A stretch of 64,000 nucleotides of DNA from Curtobacterium sp. MCJR17_020. Lineage in GTDB: Bacteria > Actinomycetota > Actinomycetes > Actinomycetales > Microbacteriaceae. Positions 36,658 to 44,758 of the stretch are shown in pieces. Position numbers and translations under genes: made by a program. Location: contig NZ_CP126260.1 in assembly GCF_003234365.2 (NCBI RefSeq), forward strand, positions 496,001 to 560,000, in the 5' to 3' direction. Every line of letters begins with the position of its first letter. Position 1 is the first letter of the stretch. The notes below the pieces were generated by a model, which was not told where the DNA came from, did not search any database, and was given only the letters and a program-made list of their open reading frames with translations.

Positions 36658-37174
36658 ACACGACCACCATCACAGAACTCGTCGGACCCGGTCACCACTC
36701 GTCGTCGCCGCGGCGGCCATCGCACTCCTGCCGGGCCTCCTCGCCGGGTGCTCGAGCAGCAACGCGGGCGAAGGGGACCGCGAGTCGGTCGGGTCCGCGG
36801 GCCAGGGCGCGACCCTGGCCGAGTGCATGCGCGGCAAGGGCTACGACATGCCGGATCCGGCGAGCGGCGGGACGACGATGCAGCTCAGCGCGCCGGAGGG
36901 CGTCGACCCGGAGCAGTACCAGGCGGATCTCAAGGAGTGCCTCGGTGACGGGGACGCCGCCGGTGACGTCAAACAGGCGAAGCCGATGGAAGGCATGGAC
37001 GAGAAGATGCTCGAGTCGGCGAAGTGCATCCGCGAGGGCGGCTTCGCGGACTATCCCGACGACGAGGAGGGCATGCGGAGCTACCAGCCCGACGACGAGG
37101 CCGCGTTCGACGAGGTCGCTCGCGCCTGCGACGAGAAGGCCTTCGGGTCCGTCGGATCGGAGGTCGGGAAGTGA
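36654..37174 (+). CDS. Small lipoprotein, apparently frameshifted near its start
   Basis: The body (from about 36690) encodes a lipoprotein: hydrophobic SPLVVAAAAIALLPGLLAGC with lipobox LAGC, then LAECMRGKGYDMPDP, GVDPEQYQADLKECLG and SAKCIREGGFADYPDDEEG, an actinobacterial family of small Cys-containing lipoproteins. The natural coupled start, ATG at 36654 (MNTTTITELVGP, ATGA overlap with the kinase), lies in another frame. One extra C in the CCC run at 36687-36689 would join the two into a normal signal peptide. As written, the only start in frame is GTG at 36641 or ATG at 36569, giving an odd His-rich N-terminus. Either a sequencing error or a real one-base deletion. Confidence 0.68.
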
Positions 37175-38262
37175 CCCTCCCGGTTCGGCGGCGTTTGCTC
37201 GTGATCGGCACGTGCCTCGTCGCCGTGCTCACGGTGGGTGCCGGGGCCTGGGCGCTCACCGACGTCAGCGGAGGAACAGCAGCCTCGGCGTCTTCCGGGA
37301 CGGAGGACGAGTACCGCGGACCGACGGCGACCGTGACGAAGGGTGACCTCACCGACTCGAAGGTCTTCGCCGGCACACTCGGCTACGGCACCCCGACCGG
37401 CGTGCCCGCCGCGGCCGCCGGGACCATCACGTGGCTGCCCCGCCCCGGCGACGTCATCCAGCGTGACGAGTACCTGTACGCGGTGGACGAGCGCGGTGTG
37501 CGCTCGATGTACGGCACGGTTCCGCTCTGGCGCGACCTGTCCCGTGGCACGCACGGCACCGACGTGCGGCAGCTCAACGAGAACCTCGCGGCCCTGGGCT
37601 ACGACGTGTCCGTGGACGACGAGTTCGGGCCGCGGACCCAGGCGGCGGTGCGCCGGTGGCAGGAGGACCGCGGTCACGAGGTCACCGGCGCCCTCACCGC
37701 CGACGACATCGCGTTCGTCGACGGCGCAGTGCGCGTCGCGTCGGTGGACGGCAAGCTCGGCCAGTCGACCGGCGCCGCCGGCGCGGAGGGTGCTGGCGGC
37801 GGCGCCGGCGGAGACGTGCTGCAGGTCACGAGCACGAAGCGGGTCGTCTCGGCGACCGTCTCCCAGCGCGACGCCGAGCGGCTGGCGGTCGGCACCCGGG
37901 TCGACGTCCGGGTGAACGGGACCGGCGCCGTGATGCGCGGAGAGGTCGCGGACATCCAGCCCGAGACCGGCGAGGACGGCGGCACCAAGGTCGTGGTGTC
38001 GGTGTCCTTCGACCCCGGCGACCGGAAGCTGCCCGCGGCCGCCTCCGCTCAGATCGACGCGAAGGGCACCACCGAACGGGGTGTGCTGTCGGTCCCGGTG
38101 TCGGCGCTCGTCGCGGGCTCCGGTGGCTCGTACGCGGTCGACGTCGTGCAGCAGGGCGGCCGGACCGAGCCCGTACCCGTCGAACCGGGGTTCACCGCCG
38201 GCGGCCGCGTGGCGATCAGCGGCGACGTCGCGGCCGGTGACCGCGTGGTGGTGCCCGGATGA
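37171..38262 (+). CDS. Peptidoglycan-binding, MFP-like adaptor of an ABC exporter
   Basis: A 363-residue protein with GTG start at 37171 (GTGA overlap with the lipoprotein gene). One N-terminal membrane helix (RLLVIGTCLVAVLTVGAGAW) is followed by a biotinyl-lipoyl-like region (TATVTKGDLTDSKVFAGTLGYGT; PRPGDVIQRDEYLYAVDE), a peptidoglycan-binding domain 1 (GTDVRQLNENLAALGY...FGPRTQAAVRRWQ, residues about 130-180) and beta-barrel domains to the C-terminus. This build is the actinobacterial counterpart of MacA: it links the MacB-like permease to the wall. Sits between the two-component system and its ABC transporter. Confidence 0.87.
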   Translation: MTLPVRRRLLVIGTCLVAVLTVGAGAWALTDVSGGTAASASSGTEDEYRGPTATVTKGDLTDSKVFAGTLGYGTPTGVPAAAAGTITWLPRPGDVIQRDEYLYAVDERGVRSMYGTVPLWRDLSRGTHGTDVRQLNENLAALGYDVSVDDEFGPRTQAAVRRWQEDRGHEVTGALTADDIAFVDGAVRVASVDGKLGQSTGAAGAEGAGGGAGGDVLQVTSTKRVVSATVSQRDAERLAVGTRVDVRVNGTGAVMRGEVADIQPETGEDGGTKVVVSVSFDPGDRKLPAAASAQIDAKGTTERGVLSVPVSALVAGSGGSYAVDVVQQGGRTEPVPVEPGFTAGGRVAISGDVAAGDRVVVPG

Positions 38263-38995
38263 CCCCCACGACCATGGCGGACCGTCAAGTCGTCCTGTCG
38301 CTCGAGGACGTCGTGAAGACGTACGGGGACGTCGGCGCGCTCCGCGGCGTCTCGCTCGAGGTCGCGGCCGGTGAGCTCGTCGCCGTGGTCGGCCCCTCGG
38401 GATCGGGCAAGTCGACGATGCTCAACATCATCGGGACGCTCGACCGGCCGACGTCCGGTACCGTGACGATCGCCGGCAACGACGTCGCCACGATGTCCGA
38501 CGACGCCTTGTCGCGACTGCGGGCCGACCACATCGGCTTCGTGTTCCAGCACTTCCACCTGCAGGCCGGGGCGACCGCCGCCGAGAACGTCGCCGACGGT
38601 CTGCTCTACGCGGGCATCCCGCGCCGCGACCGGCACCGACGTGCGGTCGAAGCACTGGGCCGGGTCGGGCTCGGGCACCGGGTCGACCACCGCCCCACCA
38701 GCTGTCCGGCGGCGAGAAGCAGCGGGTGGCGATCGCCCGGGCCATCGTCGGCGAACCCACCATCCTGTTGGCGGACGAGCCGACCGGGGCACTCGACACC
38801 GCCTCGGGCACGGCGGTCCTCGGGCTGCTGCGCGAGCTCAACGACGGCGGGACCACTGTGCTCGTCATCACCCACGACCTCGAACTCGCGGCCTCGCTGC
38901 CCCGGCAGGTGCGGATGCGCGACGGTCTCGTCTCGCAGGACGACGCCGCGGGCGGGGCCGAAGCACTCGCCGCCGCGATCCGGGGCGACCGGTGA
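38259..38995 (+). pseudogene. ABC exporter ATPase (MacB/LolD type) with a frameshift before the signature motif
   Basis: Residues 1-147 read normally: Walker A GPSGSGKST, Q-loop FVFQHFHLQ. After HRPT (38688-38699) the frame is lost. The rest continues in another frame from LSGGEKQRVAIARAI through Walker B ILLADEPTGALD and H-loop VITHD to the TGA at 38993-38995, which overlaps the permease GTG. One extra C between 38699 and 38700 (ACC|AGCTG to ACCCAGCTG) restores PTQLSGGE. So the gene is either broken exactly before its signature motif or carries a one-base sequence error. Without it the exporter cannot work. Confidence 0.85.
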
Positions 38996-40179
38996 GCGCC
39001 CGAGGAACCGTCAGCCCGGCGGACCTGCTCCGGCTCGGGGTGTTCGGCCTGCGGACCCGGCCCGGCCGCGTCGTCCTGTCGGCCCTCGGCATCGCCATCG
39101 GCATCGCGGCGATGATCGCGGTCGTCGGCATCTCGTCGTCGAGCAAGGCGAAGGTCGACCAGGTCCTCGACGCCCTCGGCACGAACGTGCTCACCGTCAC
39201 CCAGGCGCAGGGATTCGGTGAGACGCCGCCACTGCCGGACACCGCCCTCGAGTCGGTGCAGCGTCAGGACGACGTCGAGTCCGCGGCCGCGGTCGGCACC
39301 GTCCCGGAGACCGCGGTCTACCGCAACGGGTTCGTCCCGGCCCCGGAGACGAAGGGCATCTCCGTGCTGGCGGCCTGGGGTGACGTCCCGGAGGTGCTCG
39401 GCGGCGAGCTCGCCTCCGGCCGGTGGATCGACGACACCCGGAGAGCGGCCCCGCAGGTCGTGCTCGGGGCCGAGGCCGCCGATGCCCTCGGCATCGACGA
39501 GGTCCGGTCGGACAGCCGGGTCTGGATCGGCGGGCAGTGGGTACAGGTCGTCGGGATCCTGCGACCGCTCGCGCTCGCCGAGGACCTCGACAACAGCGTG
39601 TTCGTCCCCCGGACCCTCGCCGGGCAGCTCGGGTTCGACGGCGCGCCGACCGCGGTCTACACGCGCGTCGACCCGTCTCGTGTCGAGCAGACCCGTGATG
39701 TCCTCGCGGGGGCGGTCCGTCCGGGAGCGCCGCAGGACGTCGGGGTCACCCGACCGTCGGACGCGCTCGCCGCCAAGGACGCCACCGACGACTCGTTCAC
39801 CGGACTGCTGGTCGGCATCGGCGGCGTCGCGCTGCTCGTCGGCGGCATCGGGGTCGCCAACACGATGGTGATCACCGTGCTCGAGCGCCGCGCCGAGGTC
39901 GGCGTGCGTCGTGCCCTCGGTGCGCGGCGGCGGACCATCCGCGACCAGTTCCTGGTCGAGTCCCTGCTGCTGTCGTTCCTCGGTGGGGTGGCCGGGGTCC
40001 TGATCGGCGTCGCCGTCACCGTCGTGTTCGCCGTCTCGCAGGGGTGGCCGGTCGCGCTGCCGCTCTGGGCCGTCGGCGGTGGACTCGGAGCGACGGTCCT
40101 GATCGGCGGCGTCTCCGGGTTGTACCCGGCGGCGCGCGCAGCGCGCATCCCGCCGACGTCCGCCCTGGCGGCCGTCTGA
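38992..40179 (+). CDS. MacB/FtsX-like ABC permease
   Basis: A 395-residue membrane protein with GTG start at 38992 overlapping the ATPase stop. The first helix follows VFGLRTRPGRVVLSALGIAIGIAAMIAVVGI; a MacB-type periplasmic core spans residues about 50-270 (TNVLTVTQAQGFG; VEVLGGELASG-like). Three C-terminal helices include the FtsX signature GGIGVANTMVITVLERRAEVGVRRALGA. It forms the membrane part of the exporter with the ATPase (frameshifted) and the adaptor at 37171. Substrates of such systems include peptides and lipoproteins; here unknown. Last gene of the operon. Confidence 0.9.
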   Translation: MSARGTVSPADLLRLGVFGLRTRPGRVVLSALGIAIGIAAMIAVVGISSSSKAKVDQVLDALGTNVLTVTQAQGFGETPPLPDTALESVQRQDDVESAAAVGTVPETAVYRNGFVPAPETKGISVLAAWGDVPEVLGGELASGRWIDDTRRAAPQVVLGAEAADALGIDEVRSDSRVWIGGQWVQVVGILRPLALAEDLDNSVFVPRTLAGQLGFDGAPTAVYTRVDPSRVEQTRDVLAGAVRPGAPQDVGVTRPSDALAAKDATDDSFTGLLVGIGGVALLVGGIGVANTMVITVLERRAEVGVRRALGARRRTIRDQFLVESLLLSFLGGVAGVLIGVAVTVVFAVSQGWPVALPLWAVGGGLGATVLIGGVSGLYPAARAARIPPTSALAAV

Positions 40180-40344
40180 CGGCAGTGGTGGTGATCCGGG
40201 AGGCCCGGTCCACCCCGTCGACGCGCGGCGCAGATCATGCCTGGTCATGACCAGTCGCGTCAAGCGTTGGCGACGATCTGTTCGACATCCGTGATCCCCC
40301 GGAAACACGCGGATCGAACCCGCTCACAGGGACCGATCCAACGG

Positions 40345-40386
40345 TTGACAAGGGCTTCTGGAAGGTCTTCTATTGCGAATACGCAA
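40345..40386 (+). promoter_or_regulatory. Promoter and LacI-type operator of the sugar ABC operon
   Basis: TTGACA (40345-40350), a 17-base spacer and TTCTAT (40368-40373) form the promoter. The palindrome TTGCG-AATA-CGCAA (40373-40386) covers the likely start site and looks like a LacI-family operator; no LacI gene is in the window. The leader to the ATG is about 40 bases. Confidence 0.62.
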
Positions 40387-40421
40387 CGTCCTTTCATAAA
40401 GGTCGGACCAAGGGAGTCAAC

Positions 40422-41747
40422 GTGACACGCACGCGTTTCGCCGCACTCGGTGCGCTCGGCCTGGCGGCCGCGCTCGCCCTCACCGGGTGCTCCGCCGGAA
40501 GCAACGGAGCTTCCGACGGCGGCACGAAGGCCATCGGCACACCCGATGGCAAGGGCAAGACCATCACCGTCTGGATGATGAACGGCGACCTGAGCGACAA
40601 GGTCCTCGACGCAGCCCAGGAGCAGTTCACGAAGGACACCGGAGCGAAGGTGAAGATCCAGACCCAGCAGTGGGACGGGATCACCACGAAGCTCACCACG
40701 GCCCTCGCCCAGGACGACGCCCCGGACGTCGTCGACCTCGGCAACACGCAGGTGCCGGTCTACGCGGCGGCCGGCGGTCTCATGGACCTGACGCCGTACC
40801 GCGACGAACTCAAGGACGGCCAGACCTGGCTCACCGGGCTCGAGGGGCCGGCCACGGTGGACGACAAGCTCTACGGCGCTCCGCTGTTCGCCGGCAACCG
40901 CGCCGTCGTCTACAACAAGAAGGTCTGGAAGGACGCCGGCGTCACCGACGTGCCGACCACCTACGACGAGCTCACCGCCGACCTGGACAAGGTCAAGGCG
41001 GCCAACACGGCGAGCGACTTCTCCGCCTTCTACATGCCCGGCCAGTACTGGTACGGCGGGCTGCAGTGGGTCTGGGACGCCGGCGGCGAGATCGCCTCCG
41101 ACAAGGACGGCAAGTGGACCGGGAAGCTCGACTCCGACGACGCCGTGAAGGGCCTGACGGCGTGGAAGACGTTCCAGAACGACTACTCCGCGAAGTCGAC
41201 GCAGGACATCAACACCGACAAGCCCTCGCAGAGTGACGTCTTCGCCCAGGGCAACACCTCGGCGTTCCTCGGCTCGGCGTGGGAGATCGGCTCGATCACC
41301 ACCGCGAAGCCCGCGCTCGCCGACCAGATCGGCACGTTCCCGATGCCCTCGCAGACGGACGGCAAGACGCAGCCGGTGTTCCTCGGCGGCTCCGACCTCG
41401 GGATCCCGGCGAAGGCCGCGAACCAGGACCTCGCGCTGTACTACCTGAAGATCCTGACCTCGAAGGAGTTCCAGCAGGACCAGGTGTTCGGTGTGGACGG
41501 CTGGGAGCCGAACTCGACCGAGCTGCTCGACGCCGTGGCCGACGACGTCGACACCCTGCACAAGCCGTACTTCGCGGCAGCGGGCACGAGCCGTCCGACC
41601 CCGGCGACCCCGGGCTGGGCGACCATCGAGGGCGACGCGTCGTTCCAGTCGATGTTCGCGGACATCGCGACCGGGCGGAAGTCGCCGGAGCAGGCCGCCG
41701 AGGGCTTCTCGAAGCACCTCACGACCGCGCTGAACGCGCAGCAGTAG
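40422..41747 (+). CDS. Sugar ABC transporter substrate-binding lipoprotein
   Basis: A 441-residue family 1 solute-binding protein. GTG at 40422 (VTRTRFAALGALGLAAALALTGCSAG) with AAGGGAG upstream gives a signal peptide with lipobox LTGC. The mature part shows ITVWMMNGDLSDKVLDAAQEQF, DVVDLGNTQVPVYAAAGGLMDLTPY and typical Trp/Tyr residues for sugar stacking. It binds an oligosaccharide outside the membrane and hands it to the permeases downstream. The substrate is unknown; chitobiose- and maltose-type binders look alike. First gene of a three-gene operon without an ATPase. Confidence 0.93.
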   Translation: MTRTRFAALGALGLAAALALTGCSAGSNGASDGGTKAIGTPDGKGKTITVWMMNGDLSDKVLDAAQEQFTKDTGAKVKIQTQQWDGITTKLTTALAQDDAPDVVDLGNTQVPVYAAAGGLMDLTPYRDELKDGQTWLTGLEGPATVDDKLYGAPLFAGNRAVVYNKKVWKDAGVTDVPTTYDELTADLDKVKAANTASDFSAFYMPGQYWYGGLQWVWDAGGEIASDKDGKWTGKLDSDDAVKGLTAWKTFQNDYSAKSTQDINTDKPSQSDVFAQGNTSAFLGSAWEIGSITTAKPALADQIGTFPMPSQTDGKTQPVFLGGSDLGIPAKAANQDLALYYLKILTSKEFQQDQVFGVDGWEPNSTELLDAVADDVDTLHKPYFAAAGTSRPTPATPGWATIEGDASFQSMFADIATGRKSPEQAAEGFSKHLTTALNAQQ

Positions 41748-41750
41748 TCG

Positions 41751-42794
41751 ATGACCTCCACTGCAGAGCAGGCGACCGGTTCGGAGCAGTCCGAGCCGGT
41801 CGCCGGCGGCGGGGGGACCCCGGGCGCGGGTACCGGGGGCATCGGCGGTGCCGGGTCGGGGCGGCCGGTTCGTCCCGGCCGCGGGGCGCGTCGTCGGTCG
41901 GCGGTGGCGTCGCGCGCACCGCTCGTCCTGCTGGCACCCGCGGCGATCCTGCTGCTCGCGCTCGTCGTCTACCCGCTCGTCCGGCTCGTCGTCATCTCGT
42001 TCCAGGACTACGGGCTCCGGGCGATCTTCACCGGGGAAGCCGGGTTCGCCGGCGTCTCGAACTACACGAACGTCCTGACCGACGCGTCGTTCTGGCCGGT
42101 CATCCTGCGCACCGTCCTGGTCACCGGGGCGATGGTGCTCGGCACGATCGTCATCGGGATGGGCGTCGCGCAGCTGCTGACCCGACTCGGCGTCGCGATG
42201 CGCACCGTGGTCAGCGTCGTGCTCGTGCTGGCTTGGGCGATGCCGAACGTCGCCTCGAGCCTGGTGTGGCAGTGGCTGTTCCAGCCCTTCTACGGCGTGC
42301 TCAACTGGCTCATCACGCAGCTGCGGGTGTTCGGCGACCACACGCAGGACAACTGGGCGTCGCACCCCGGCCAGGCGTACACGATCGTGCTCACGCTCGT
42401 GATCTGGCAGGCCGTGCCGTTCGTCGCCCTGACGCTCTACGCCGCGCAGTCGCAGATCGCGCCGGAGTACTACGAGGCCGGGGCGCTCGATGGTGCCTCG
42501 ACGTGGACGATGTACCGCGCGATCACGCTGCCGGCACTCGCCCCGACCCTGCTGCTCGTGTCGATCCTGTCGGTGATCTGGGACTTCAACGTCTTCAACC
42601 AGATCTGGTTGCTCACGAGGGGCGGTCCGGAAGAGGCCACCCTGACGCTCGGCATCTGGACGTTCGTGAAGTCGTTCGTCTCCAACGCCTACGGCCAGGG
42701 CGCCGCGATCGCCGTCATCTCGACCGTGATCCTCGGCGCGCTCACCAGCTACTACATCCGCCGGCTCGTCCGCAGCGGGGAGGAGGACCTGTGA
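41751..42794 (+). CDS. Sugar ABC transporter permease (MalF-like)
   Basis: A 347-residue membrane protein starting 3 bases after the binding-protein gene. About 45 N-terminal residues are a Gly/Pro-rich cytoplasmic tail. Six membrane helices follow, with the EAA loop EYYEAGALDGASTWTMYRAITLPAL (residues about 240-265) that docks the ATPase. It forms a heterodimer with the next gene product. The required MsmX/MsiK-type ATPase is presumably encoded elsewhere and shared. Confidence 0.93.
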   Translation: MTSTAEQATGSEQSEPVAGGGGTPGAGTGGIGGAGSGRPVRPGRGARRRSAVASRAPLVLLAPAAILLLALVVYPLVRLVVISFQDYGLRAIFTGEAGFAGVSNYTNVLTDASFWPVILRTVLVTGAMVLGTIVIGMGVAQLLTRLGVAMRTVVSVVLVLAWAMPNVASSLVWQWLFQPFYGVLNWLITQLRVFGDHTQDNWASHPGQAYTIVLTLVIWQAVPFVALTLYAAQSQIAPEYYEAGALDGASTWTMYRAITLPALAPTLLLVSILSVIWDFNVFNQIWLLTRGGPEEATLTLGIWTFVKSFVSNAYGQGAAIAVISTVILGALTSYYIRRLVRSGEEDL

Positions 42795-43690
42795 CCGTCT
42801 CGAATGCTGCGCCGGTCTCTGTGCCAGGGTCCGCGCCGGCGTCCGCGCCGGTTCCCGTGCGTTCTCGGAAGCGGAAGCCGCGCGTGGTCGCGAACACCAT
42901 CGCGGTGGTGTTCTGCTTGGTGTGGGTGTTCCCGATCTACTGGATGGTGAACACCGCGTTCAAGCCGGCGGACGAGGTCACCACCATGACCCCGATCTGG
43001 GCGCCGCTGCACCCCACGCTCGACAACTTCACGCGCGCGCTCACACAAGAGGGCTTCCTGGTCTACCTGCGGAACTCGACCATCGTCGTGGTGGCCGCCG
43101 TGCTGCTGTCGATCGTGGTCGGCTTCCTGGCCTCGGCGGCGCTGTCGCGCTTCCGGTTCCGCGGGCGGCGGGCGATCCTGGTCGGCATCTTGTTCGTGCA
43201 GATGATCCCGTCGGGTGCGCTGCTCATCCCGCTGTTCCTGTCGTTCCAGACCCTCGGTCTGCTCAACAGCTACGTCGGGCTGATCCTGGCGTACGTCGCG
43301 AGCGTGCTGCCGTTCTCGATCTGGGTGATGCGGGGGTTCTTCGTGGCCGTACCCGTCGAGATCGAGGAGGCCGCGAAGGTCGACGGGGCCGGCACGTTCC
43401 GGATCCTGTGGAGCGTGCTGTTCCCGCTCGTGATGCCGGGGGTCATCGCCACGAGCGTGTTCGCGTTCATCGCCGCGTGGAACGACTACCTGATCGCGTA
43501 CGTGATGCTCAAGGACCAGGGGATGTACACGCTGCCGGTCTGGTTGGCCGGGTTCTCGACGAACAAGGGCACGGACTTCGGTGGGTTGATGGCGGCGAGT
43601 GTGCTGTTCTCGATCCCCGTGGTCGTCTTCTTCCTGATCGTGCAGCGCCGGCTGGTCAGCGGGATGACGGCAGGGGCTGTGAAGGGCTGA
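42791..43690 (+). CDS. Sugar ABC transporter permease (MalG-like)
   Basis: A 299-residue permease with GTG start at 42791 overlapping the stop of the MalF-like gene. Six membrane helices; EAA loop VEIEEAAKVDGAGTFRILWSVLFPLV. The first 30 residues are Pro/Ala/Val-rich and unusual for the family. It completes the importer. A terminator (43701-43738) follows, so the operon is binding protein plus two permeases. Confidence 0.94.
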   Translation: MTVSNAAPVSVPGSAPASAPVPVRSRKRKPRVVANTIAVVFCLVWVFPIYWMVNTAFKPADEVTTMTPIWAPLHPTLDNFTRALTQEGFLVYLRNSTIVVVAAVLLSIVVGFLASAALSRFRFRGRRAILVGILFVQMIPSGALLIPLFLSFQTLGLLNSYVGLILAYVASVLPFSIWVMRGFFVAVPVEIEEAAKVDGAGTFRILWSVLFPLVMPGVIATSVFAFIAAWNDYLIAYVMLKDQGMYTLPVWLAGFSTNKGTDFGGLMAASVLFSIPVVVFFLIVQRRLVSGMTAGAVKG

Positions 43691-43700
43691 CCGGCGAACC

Positions 43701-43738
43701 CGAACGCCCCGTCGTGCACGAGCGCGGCGGGGCGTTCG
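43701..43738 (+). terminator. Hairpin terminator of the sugar ABC operon
   Basis: CGAACGCCCC (43701-43710) pairs with GGGGCGTTCG (43729-43738), 10 bases after the stop codon. Confidence 0.78.
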
Positions 43739-43771
43739 TGCGTGTGGGGTGTTCGTGCGCGTGGGGTTCGC

Positions 43772-43863
43772 CGAGGTTCCACGACATGCCGCGTGCTGGA
43801 CGCCGAGGTTCCACGGAGAGGCTGAGGGTCGCGTGAGATGCCGAGATTTCGGAACCTCGGGGG
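43772..43863 (+). repeat. Intergenic GAGGTTCC repeat element, copy 1
   Basis: An about 92-base element with three GAGGTTCC-type modules: CGAGGTTCCACGAC (43772), GCCGAGGTTCCACGGAG (43802-43818) and CCGAGATTTCGGAACCTC (43841-43858). It aligns end to end with the inverted copy at 47977-48068. It lies between the sugar ABC terminator and the fructose operon promoter. Confidence 0.8.
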
Positions 43864-43906
43864 AGGGAGCGGGGAGGGAGCGGGGAGGCGGGCGAGGGCG
43901 GGGTGG

Positions 43907-43936
43907 TTGTGTTTGTGTGGGTTTGTGGCTTATGGT
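43907..43936 (+). promoter_or_regulatory. Promoter of the fructose operon
   Basis: TTGTGT (43907-43912) and TATGGT (43931-43936), 18 bases apart, lie 34 bases before the deoR-type gene. GGTTCC and GGGAAC flanking the start region (43935-43953) may be part of the regulator's own operator. Confidence 0.45.
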
Positions 43937-43969
43937 TCCTGAAACCCACGGGAACGAAGGAGTTCGGGC

Positions 43970-44758
43970 ATGTACGCAACCGAGCGGCACGACGCGATCG
44001 CAGCAGCGCTGCAGGACGCCGGCCGGGTCTCCGTCGCCGATCTGGCCGAGCACTTCGACGTCACCACCGAGACCGTGCGCCGTGACCTCGACGCCCTCGA
44101 GTCCGCCGGGGTCCTGCGCCGCGTGCACGGGGGAGCGGTGCCGATCGGCCGCTCGAGCGTCGTCGAACTCTCCGTCGCCGAGCGCGAGGGACAGCACGGC
44201 TCCGCGAAGTCCGAGATCGCCCGCGCTGCGATGCGCCTGGTGCCGTCGACGTTCACCGGGTCGATCGCGATCGACGCCGGCACCACCTGCGCCGCCGTCG
44301 CCGCCGAACTCGCACGGTGGGAGCCCGCCACCGCCGGCGCGACCCTCACGGTCATCACGAACTCCGTGCCGATCGCCGCGACCCTGCAGCACAGCGAGCA
44401 CGTCGAGCTGCACCTGCTCGGTGGCCGGGTGCGCGGGGTCACGAGCGCCGCGGTCGGCACCGCCACCGTCGAGCAGATCAGCGCCCTGCGGCCGGACATC
44501 GCGTTCGTCGGCACGAACGGCCTGTCCGCCGGCTTCGGCTTGAGCACCCCGGACGAGTACGAGGCCGCAGTCAAGGGCGCCTACGTCCTCGCTGCCCGTC
44601 GTGCCGTCGTGCTCGCCGACGCCGCGAAGCACGGGGTCGAGGCCCTGATGCGCTTCGCCCGGCTCGACGAGATCGACACCGTGGTCACCGACCAGGAGCC
44701 GCCGGCCGACCTCGCTGGCGCCCTGACCGACGCCGACGTCGAGGTCGTCGTCGCATGA
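43970..44758 (+). CDS. DeoR-family transcriptional regulator of the fructose operon
   Basis: A 262-residue repressor. ATG at 43970 has CGAAGGAG upstream. The winged helix MYATERHDAIAAALQDAGRVSVADLAEHFDVTTETVRRDL is the DeoR signature (residues 1-40). The sugar-phosphate sensing domain has IDAGTTCAAVA and FVGTNGLSAGFGLSTPDE. Overlap with the 1-phosphofructokinase gene (ATGA, 44755) and the PTS gene downstream make fructose 1-phosphate the likely inducer, as for FruR-type DeoR proteins. It probably controls its own operon. Confidence 0.92.
   Translation: MYATERHDAIAAALQDAGRVSVADLAEHFDVTTETVRRDLDALESAGVLRRVHGGAVPIGRSSVVELSVAEREGQHGSAKSEIARAAMRLVPSTFTGSIAIDAGTTCAAVAAELARWEPATAGATLTVITNSVPIAATLQHSEHVELHLLGGRVRGVTSAAVGTATVEQISALRPDIAFVGTNGLSAGFGLSTPDEYEAAVKGAYVLAARRAVVLADAAKHGVEALMRFARLDEIDTVVTDQEPPADLAGALTDADVEVVVA

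Noticed and set aside
38688..38712. Programmed ribosomal frameshift in the ABC ATPase
   Set aside because: No slippery heptamer (X XXY YYZ), internal ribosome site or downstream pseudoknot is apparent; ABC ATPases are not known to use one. A deletion or sequence error is simpler.
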